Assembly (NCBI GenBank): GCA_035380045.1
Contig: DAOSWM010000074.1
Span: forward strand, 1 to 12,496
Source: DAOSWM01 sp035380045
GTDB taxonomy: Bacteria; Bacteroidota; Bacteroidia; Bacteroidales; Tenuifilaceae
Direction of reading: 5' to 3'
Length of the DNA: 12,496 bases
In this document: in pieces, positions 6,837 to 12,496 of the stretch
How positions within the stretch are numbered: the first letter of the stretch is position 1
How the letters are laid out: every line of letters begins with the position of its first letter
Translations under genes and position numbers: made by a program
The notes under the pieces: generated by a model
Seen by the model: only the letters and a program-made list of their open reading frames with translations
What the model was told of the DNA's origin: nothing
The model's database searches: none

Positions 6837-9800
6837 CTAAACAATTTCAATCCCAATTACCAGCACATCATCAACCTGGTCGTGGTGGCCCTGCCATTTA
6901 TCCAAACTCTGCTCGATCATGTGCTTCTGCTCCTCCATGGATTTTCCGTTGATACTTACCAGCAGTTCCTTGAATGGCTTTGCCATGAACTTTTTCCCAT
7001 CGTCGCCACCAAACTGCGAAACGTATCCATCGGAGAAAATATAAAGATTATCACCCTTTTCAAGCGAAACCGTATTGATTGTAAATGATTCTTTTTCTTT
7101 TACATGAATCCCAACAGGCATCTTATCGGCTTTGTACTCAATTAATTCCCCCTTGCGAACTAGGTATAACGGATTGTAGGCTCCTGAGTAGTGTACTGTT
7201 CGGAAATCTTTCTCAAAAACGCATATTGCAATATCCATCCCGTCGCGGGTTTCCCCCTCTTTACCAGTTTGCCAAAGCGTAGCTTTAATTTTTTCGCGAA
7301 GCATGTTTAGAATAATCTCGGAGCTGGTTACTCCCTCAACCCCAACAATATCGTTCAGGAACGAAACGCCCATCATGCTCATAAATGCTCCGGGGACTCC
7401 ATGTCCGGTACAGTCGGCTGCCACAACAATTGTTTTATCGCCAATTTTCGACATCCAGTAGAAATCGCCACTCACAATATCGCGAGGCCGGAACATGATA
7501 AAACAACTTTTAAGCAAGCTGCCCACAACATCTGCCGAAGGCATAATTGCCGACTGTATTCTTCGGGCATACACAATGCTGTTGGTAATCTCCTCGTTCT
7601 GCTTGAATATCTGATCGCGTTGCGCTTCTATCTCATCGCGCTGGGCTGTAATTTCCTCCTTCTGTTGAGTGATTTCTTTATTGTAACGTTCCAAATCGTC
7701 GCGCTGTAGTGTAAGCGTAATGTTTTGCTCTTCAATAATTTGAGTTCGTTCACGGACTTTCTCCTCAAGAACCCTCTTTTCGCACTTGAGTTTTCGTTCT
7801 CTTAAAACAACAACAATAACCAACAAAACAATGAGAAGAATTGCACATGCAACAATAAAAAGGGGCCTTCTCCAGAAGGGAGGTGTTACTTCGTAGGGGA
7901 TTTCCAAAATATCGCTGACGTTTCCCAGCACATCGCGAGCCCTAACCCGAATTGAATACTTCCCTGCCGGCAGGTAGGGAAAATCGATAGTTTGAACCGC
8001 TTCCCACTCCGACCAACCAGCGGACAATCCGCTAATGCTGTACTGGTAGCTAATTGCTCCCTCCTGCAGGTAGTACGGAGCGCTTATTCGAATTTTAAGT
8101 GAATTTTCCGAGTAATTCAACTTAATTGCATCGGGTAAAAGAATATTTCCCTCGCTCCCAACTACCTCCTTCAGAAATATGCTCGGTTGCCTTTCTTCAA
8201 CTCCTGCTTTCGGTAGTGAAACCCGGTAAACTTTTGAGTAATCATCAACAACGTATATGGTTGATGATGAAATATAAAATGAAGTGGGATTCTCAAAAAG
8301 ATTAATGTATGGGGATTCTGCTATACTAACATTTTCGGTGGATGCTAAAAGATTCCAATCAATTCCTTCCTTTATCCACGAGTAATCTTTCTGCGAAAAA
8401 ACAATTGAGTAATTCGGTTGAACATGAAAGGCTGGGTCAACTTCTAGCTTCTCGTTTTCTGAATTGAACCGGTAGACTTTACTGGGAGTAAAGACGTAAA
8501 CAGCCCCGTTTGCCATCCTTACAATTGGAGACTCCAAGGTGATATCTTCAGAATTGATACCTGTAACCTTGAATATGCTACCCTCCTTTTTTAGAAGCAC
8601 TACCCCAAACTCACTGGTTGCAATTAACATATCGTTACTAACATCAACAATGCTTGTGAAATGCTGATTGTCGCCCTCAAAAACCAGCTGCTTTTTCCAC
8701 GAAGCGCCCGATTTCTGAACTGAATAAATTCCCCTGTCGCAAGTAAGGAAAAAAACATTCTCATTATGGAATGCTTGCTGAATATAAAACGAGTAAACAC
8801 CCGAAAGAATTGGTGCTACTTTTTCATCAGCCACCTCAAACACCCCAGAGCTTGTTGCCACAATCAACCTGTCGCCAAAAACAATTTGCTGTTTTACCTT
8901 GCTTTCAATTCCTGTAATTTTTTTAAAGCTGTGGCTTACCGATTGCAGCTGGTATATTTTTTTCTTAACCGGGCTAACCCTTGTAGCCTCCTGAGCAGCT
9001 ACCTGTTTCTCTTCTCCACTCCTTTTAACCATCTCATCATCGGGTTCCGATGAGGATTTTCGGGCAAATAGCCGTGATAAAAAGTTACTCTTTTTTTTCT
9101 CAATGGTTGGCTCCTGCTTCTCTTCCTTCTCAATAACTTTGGGGGTTTCCTTTTTTTGAGGGAACTTCTTTCGCCCAATTGTTACCTCAACTGCCTTATA
9201 ATCCCTAAACTCCGACAGAATGTAAAGCCCATCGCTGCATCCAACGTACAATTTACCGTTTTGCTCAATGGCTGAGAAAATATTTCCCTTTAAACCCGGA
9301 TAGTAGTTAAATGAGCTTACGGGAATTCGCATATCGGCTCGTGTTATTCCCATGGCATGGGAAATCCAGAGCCCACCATCGTGATCTTTTCCTAAGGCGT
9401 AAACCTCATCATCGGGCAAACCCTGCGAAAGATTAAGCGTTGTAAGTGTATTCCCTTCGCGAAGGTTCACAATCACGCAACCTCCATTAAGTGTTGAAAG
9501 AGCTAATATTGTGGAATCAACTGAAATTCCTCCGTTTAGCTGACTTGCCGACAAATATTCCTGATCTTTCAGCTGAATTTTTGAAAGATTTTTACCATTA
9601 AATTGGTAAACCATACTTGCTGTTGATCCAAGGATAACTCCATCCTGGTGAATTGTTGAAAAAACGAAATCCTCGCCCAACGGCAACCCGTCAACCATTT
9701 CGAAACCACCATCGGGTTTCGGACGGTAAACCAGCGAGCGGTTTTTTACGTGGTACAGCTCCCCGTTTACGGGAAAAATATCGGATATAAAAACCTCGCG

Positions 9801-10301
9801 GTAGGTTTCGTGGTAAAAAGTATCGACTTTAACCTGTTCCTCTTCAGCAATGCCACAAATTAGCTGGGGAGAAACAACGAAAAGTTTTTCGTTTAAAGTA
9901 GCCAGCTTGTAGAAATAGTCCGAATTCTTTGCCTCTAAAATAATTTCAGCCGTGTACTGGCCGGTTGGCTGCTTTACGAACCTGCCAACGCCCCTGTCGG
10001 AACAGAAAAACAAGTTTTCCCCAAAGAATTTTATGGTTATGGGCCGCCCAGGAACATTCAGGTTATCCCATGTGTTACCATCAAAGGCAAAAACACCTTT
10101 CTGATTCAGGACAAACATTAAACCGTTGTTACCCTGCTCAAAACGCCAGTTTTGGTTGCTGATNNNNNNNNNNNNNNNNNNNNNNNNNNNNNNNNNNNNN
10201 NNNNNNNNNNNNNNNNNNNNNNNNNNNNNNNNNNNNNNNNNNNNNNNNNNNNNNNNNNNNNNNCTCCCTCTTGCTACCCACTTTAGCCATTTGCTATACA
10301 T
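6837..10301 (-). CDS. Propeller/Y_Y_Y sensor fused to SpoIIE (PP2C) serine phosphatase
   Basis: Nominally 1154 residues, counted from the ATG at 10301. A 100-N gap near the N-terminus makes numbering and start provisional. The order is: a periplasmic beta-propeller of two-component-regulator type (from about residue 47; repeats such as GKLYVGCSDGLYIL and GGLWISHAMGITR), a Lys/Glu-rich insert (375-448), more propeller, a Y_Y_Y domain (about 743-804), one membrane helix (814-833), a heptad coiled coil (to about 908) and a SpoIIE/PP2C phosphatase (about 923-1154). Metal-binding acids are present: D946 in SGDFYW, D963 in AADCTGHGVPG, D1091 in SDGY and D1144/D1145 in VDDVLVIG. It probably senses an extracellular ligand and dephosphorylates a cytoplasmic protein such as an anti-sigma antagonist. 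No such partner lies in the window. Confidence 0.85.
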   Translation of the reverse strand: MYSKWLKWVARGXXXXXXXXXXXXXXXXXXXXXXXXXXXXXXXXXXISNQNWRFEQGNNGLMFVLNQKGVFAFDGNTWDNLNVPGRPITIKFFGENLFFCSDRGVGRFVKQPTGQYTAEIILEAKNSDYFYKLATLNEKLFVVSPQLICGIAEEEQVKVDTFYHETYREVFISDIFPVNGELYHVKNRSLVYRPKPDGGFEMVDGLPLGEDFVFSTIHQDGVILGSTASMVYQFNGKNLSKIQLKDQEYLSASQLNGGISVDSTILALSTLNGGCVIVNLREGNTLTTLNLSQGLPDDEVYALGKDHDGGLWISHAMGITRADMRIPVSSFNYYPGLKGNIFSAIEQNGKLYVGCSDGLYILSEFRDYKAVEVTIGRKKFPQKKETPKVIEKEEKQEPTIEKKKSNFLSRLFARKSSSEPDDEMVKRSGEEKQVAAQEATRVSPVKKKIYQLQSVSHSFKKITGIESKVKQQIVFGDRLIVATSSGVFEVADEKVAPILSGVYSFYIQQAFHNENVFFLTCDRGIYSVQKSGASWKKQLVFEGDNQHFTSIVDVSNDMLIATSEFGVVLLKKEGSIFKVTGINSEDITLESPIVRMANGAVYVFTPSKVYRFNSENEKLEVDPAFHVQPNYSIVFSQKDYSWIKEGIDWNLLASTENVSIAESPYINLFENPTSFYISSSTIYVVDDYSKVYRVSLPKAGVEERQPSIFLKEVVGSEGNILLPDAIKLNYSENSLKIRISAPYYLQEGAISYQYSISGLSAGWSEWEAVQTIDFPYLPAGKYSIRVRARDVLGNVSDILEIPYEVTPPFWRRPLFIVACAILLIVLLVIVVVLRERKLKCEKRVLEEKVRERTQIIEEQNITLTLQRDDLERYNKEITQQKEEITAQRDEIEAQRDQIFKQNEEITNSIVYARRIQSAIMPSADVVGSLLKSCFIMFRPRDIVSGDFYWMSKIGDKTIVVAADCTGHGVPGAFMSMMGVSFLNDIVGVEGVTSSEIILNMLREKIKATLWQTGKEGETRDGMDIAICVFEKDFRTVHYSGAYNPLYLVRKGELIEYKADKMPVGIHVKEKESFTINTVSLEKGDNLYIFSDGYVSQFGGDDGKKFMAKPFKELLVSINGKSMEEQKHMIEQSLDKWQGHHDQVDDVLVIGIEIV
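10164..10263. other. Assembly gap of exactly 100 N
   Basis: One hundred consecutive N is the common placeholder for a scaffold join of unknown length. It falls inside the 5' end of the propeller/phosphatase gene. The frame is open across it at this nominal length, but that happens by chance one time in three. The missing part should hold the end of the signal peptide and the first propeller strands. Confidence 0.97.
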
Positions 10302-10503
10302 CGTCAATTTCCCTGCTAAGCTCTGCGCATACGAGCAATTCGACGACCTTGGTTACAAAAACCCCCGACTCCTTAACTTACATTTTTATTGAAACATAAG
10401 AGAATTCAGATTTTTAGTAGTAACCCTTCAGCAAATTTTAGTTTATAACTAATTATCTATTTTATTACGTTTAGAGAAAACATTATTTTTATCCTAAAAA
10501 AAT
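10302..10503. promoter_or_regulatory. Divergent intergenic region between the two sensor genes
   Basis: About 200 AT-rich bases separate the start of the phosphatase gene (-) from the start of the kinase gene (+) and must hold both promoters. On the + strand, TACGTTTA at 10466-10473 is one base away from the TAnnTTTG -7 consensus and lies 31 bases before the TTG start. No convincing element was found for the - strand, and no operator-like repeat was seen. Confidence 0.3.
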
Positions 10504-12456
10504 TTGATTATAAAATCTAAATATTGGCCATTCTTTTTCTTTCTCATTATTTTTACTCTGAGAAGCAATTCTCTGTATACTCAAACAATCAACTCAAAAA
10601 TCGATAGTCTAATACATGACGCATACAATATTGGAAGTTCAAATCATTTAAAAGCAAAAAATCTTGCCGATTCTGCTCTATCACTAAGCAAGCAATACAG
10701 CTACCTAAAAGGCGAAGCCGAAGCTTTACGTATTAAAGGTCTAAGTCTGTTTTACGGAGTACAATATTCAGAAGCGCTCGATTTTTTTCTAAAAAGTTAC
10801 AACCTATACAAAAGCCTTTCCGATAGCGTAGGCATGGCAAAAGCCAACAACAATATTGCAATTCTTTACAGCTACCAAGGGCTCAATAACCGTTCGCTGG
10901 AAATTCATATTGAAAACTTAGCCTTTTGTGAAAAAATTGACTACAACGACGGGATTTCAACAAGCTTAAATAATATTGCCGTTACGCTAATCGATTTAAA
11001 CAGAGAAGAAGAGGCGCTCGATTACTACCGAAGAGCAATAAAAATGGTTGAGAGAACAAATGATCTACGTCCGCTAAGCCGATACTACAACAATCTGGGC
11101 ACGCTATTCCTAAACCTACAACAAAAAGATTCTGCAATTCACTATCTTAAAACAGGATTAAAGATAAGGCTTGATATTAACGAAAGACAAGGGATAAAAA
11201 ACTCTTACGAATCAATTGGTCTTTACTATAAATCTACTGGTGATTTGATGCAGGCCAAGGAGTACCTGGAGAAATCTCTTGAAATTGCTAACGAGATAGG
11301 TATTGTATACGAAATTGAGTCAACAGCCAAAGAACTCAGTAATATTTATGCTAACTTGGGGCTTTACCAGAAAGCTTACGATGCTCATAAACTATACATG
11401 CAAATGAGCGACAGCCTAAAGCGGAACGAAACCGCACAGCTACTTACCCGCATCGATTTGGAAGCAGCTTTCGAAAAGGAAAGGAATATCCAACGGCTGA
11501 TTCAAGAGAAAAAAGATATTGAAAATCAACTAATAATAAACAAGCAAAAACAGTTCAAAAATGTTCTTCTCCTTATTACTATTGCTCTAATAATTATTGC
11601 ACTAATACTATACAGAGGTTTTCTTATTAAGAAAAAAAACAATCAAACATTAGAAAGACAGAAAGAAGAAATTATTGAAAAGAAGGAAGAAATCCTCGCT
11701 CATAGAAACGAGATTGAAGAGCAAAAAATTCGCCTTCAGGAGCTAAACTCAACAAAGGATAAGTTTTTCTCAATTCTTGCACATGATCTAAAAAGTCCAA
11801 TAACCGGCATGGTTGGACTTTCAAAAATTATTGATGATCAAATAAAACAGTCTGATAATGAGGAACTCCAGCTGCAAATGGATTTGCTTCATCAAAGTAT
11901 CAACCAAACATACGCCCTTCTTGATAATTTACTCACATGGTCACAAACCCAAACGGGCAAAATCAAGTTTAATCCACAGAGTTTTCAACTTAACGATCTT
12001 GTTAGGAGCAACATTGAACTATTTAAATTAAAATGTTCTGAAAAAAACATCAGCATAAAATTTGTTAGTAACAGTTTAAATATTGCTTTTGCTGATATGG
12101 ATATGCTGAACACGGTTATCAGAAATCTTATTTCGAATGCCATTAAATTTACCCATGAAAATGGTGAAATCGAAATATATACAACTGAAACACCCAATCA
12201 AAACAACAGCATTCTTGAAAAACCATCAATTATGCTATCAATAAATGATAATGGAATTGGAATTAATTACGAAAAGCTCAAAAAACTGTTCACAATCGAT
12301 CAAACTGTTTCATCCCTCGGCACAAACAAAGAAAAGGGCACAGGGCTAGGTCTTGCTATTTGTAAAGAATTTATTGAAATAAACGGAGGGAAAATCTGGG
12401 CTGAAAGCATTGAAGGGAAAGGGTCTTCATTTTATTTTTCTATTCCGCAACATTAA
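10504..12456 (+). CDS. TPR-containing membrane sensor histidine kinase
   Basis: This 650-residue protein has a signal peptide (about 1-27), a periplasmic tetratricopeptide array (about 35-320, with repeats such as NNIAVTLIDLNREEEALDYY), a membrane helix (about 353-373), a heptad coiled coil (383-415) and a cytoplasmic kinase core. The H-box is FFSILAHDLKSP with H427, the N-box is NLISNAIKFT (541-550), G1 is NDNGIGI (581-587) and G2 is GTGLGLAIC (612-620). No receiver or DNA-binding domain follows, so a separate response regulator is needed and is not visible. The start appears to be TTG at 10504: an in-frame TAA lies at 10495, the signal peptide begins directly after the TTG, and the next methionine is only at residue 111. 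It is divergent from the propeller/phosphatase gene. Confidence 0.92.
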   Translation: MIIKSKYWPFFFFLIIFTLRSNSLYTQTINSKIDSLIHDAYNIGSSNHLKAKNLADSALSLSKQYSYLKGEAEALRIKGLSLFYGVQYSEALDFFLKSYNLYKSLSDSVGMAKANNNIAILYSYQGLNNRSLEIHIENLAFCEKIDYNDGISTSLNNIAVTLIDLNREEEALDYYRRAIKMVERTNDLRPLSRYYNNLGTLFLNLQQKDSAIHYLKTGLKIRLDINERQGIKNSYESIGLYYKSTGDLMQAKEYLEKSLEIANEIGIVYEIESTAKELSNIYANLGLYQKAYDAHKLYMQMSDSLKRNETAQLLTRIDLEAAFEKERNIQRLIQEKKDIENQLIINKQKQFKNVLLLITIALIIIALILYRGFLIKKKNNQTLERQKEEIIEKKEEILAHRNEIEEQKIRLQELNSTKDKFFSILAHDLKSPITGMVGLSKIIDDQIKQSDNEELQLQMDLLHQSINQTYALLDNLLTWSQTQTGKIKFNPQSFQLNDLVRSNIELFKLKCSEKNISIKFVSNSLNIAFADMDMLNTVIRNLISNAIKFTHENGEIEIYTTETPNQNNSILEKPSIMLSINDNGIGINYEKLKKLFTIDQTVSSLGTNKEKGTGLGLAICKEFIEINGGKIWAESIEGKGSSFYFSIPQH

Positions 12457-12496
12457 ATCAGAATACTATTTTCTTGACGTTTTTAATGTTTCTTAT

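Noticed and set aside
6829..6839. Terminator between the M28 peptidase and the phosphatase gene
   Set aside because: Only 5 bases lie between the stop codons, and no hairpin with a T-tract is visible there.
10302..10307. TTG start two codons upstream of the ATG for the propeller/phosphatase gene
   Set aside because: An ATG follows at once and is the simpler start. The gap prevents a firm decision.
10126..10392. Plus-strand open frame across the N gap
   Set aside because: It is open only because N codons contain no stops. It is antisense to the sensor gene and has no recognisable domain.
12457..12496. Terminator or new gene after the histidine kinase
   Set aside because: The last 40 bases are AT-rich with no clear stem or start before the window ends.

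Overview
The window looks like a chromosomal stretch from a member of the Bacteroidota, probably of the Bacteroidales/Marinilabiliales type. The evidence is: a propeller plus Y_Y_Y sensor protein, a TPR histidine kinase of the kind common in that phylum, A-rich leaders without clear Shine-Dalgarno sequences, TAnnTTTG-like -7 promoter elements, and AT-rich DNA. A run of exactly 100 N (10164-10263) shows that this is a draft scaffold.

Positions 1-3062 hold a tightly packed + strand operon of five genes: a cytoplasmic thioredoxin-fold protein (ArsE-like), a thioredoxin-fold lipoprotein (ArsF-like), a six-helix CcdA/DsbD-type membrane protein (ArsG-like), a large PF03773 permease (ArsP-related) and a small carboxymuconolactone decarboxylase/AhpD-like protein. 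ArsEFG families are known for reducing and exporting aromatic organoarsenicals, so this is most simply an organoarsenical resistance cassette whose regulator lies outside the window. The cysteine layout also fits a split DsbD-like electron relay across the membrane.

Positions 3063-5182 hold a sulfur-chemistry pair arranged tail to tail: a single-domain rhodanese with a cysteine-rich C-terminus (+) and a long SufS-like class V PLP enzyme (-). A weak inverted repeat lies between them.

Positions 5365-6831 encode a secreted M28 zinc peptidase with an inserted PA-like domain. It converges, with only 5 bp between stop codons, on a very large - strand gene (6837-about 10301). That gene encodes a periplasmic propeller/Y_Y_Y sensor joined through one membrane helix and a heptad coiled coil to a cytoplasmic SpoIIE/PP2C serine phosphatase. 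Its N-terminus is interrupted by the assembly gap.

Divergent from it, 10504-12456 encodes a TPR histidine kinase that apparently starts at TTG. The kinase and the phosphatase have near-identical five-heptad signalling helices just after their membrane segments. No tRNA, rRNA, CRISPR array or insertion sequence was seen. The strongest leads are the redox layout of the ars-like operon, the cysteine-tailed rhodanese, and the divergent kinase/phosphatase sensor pair.
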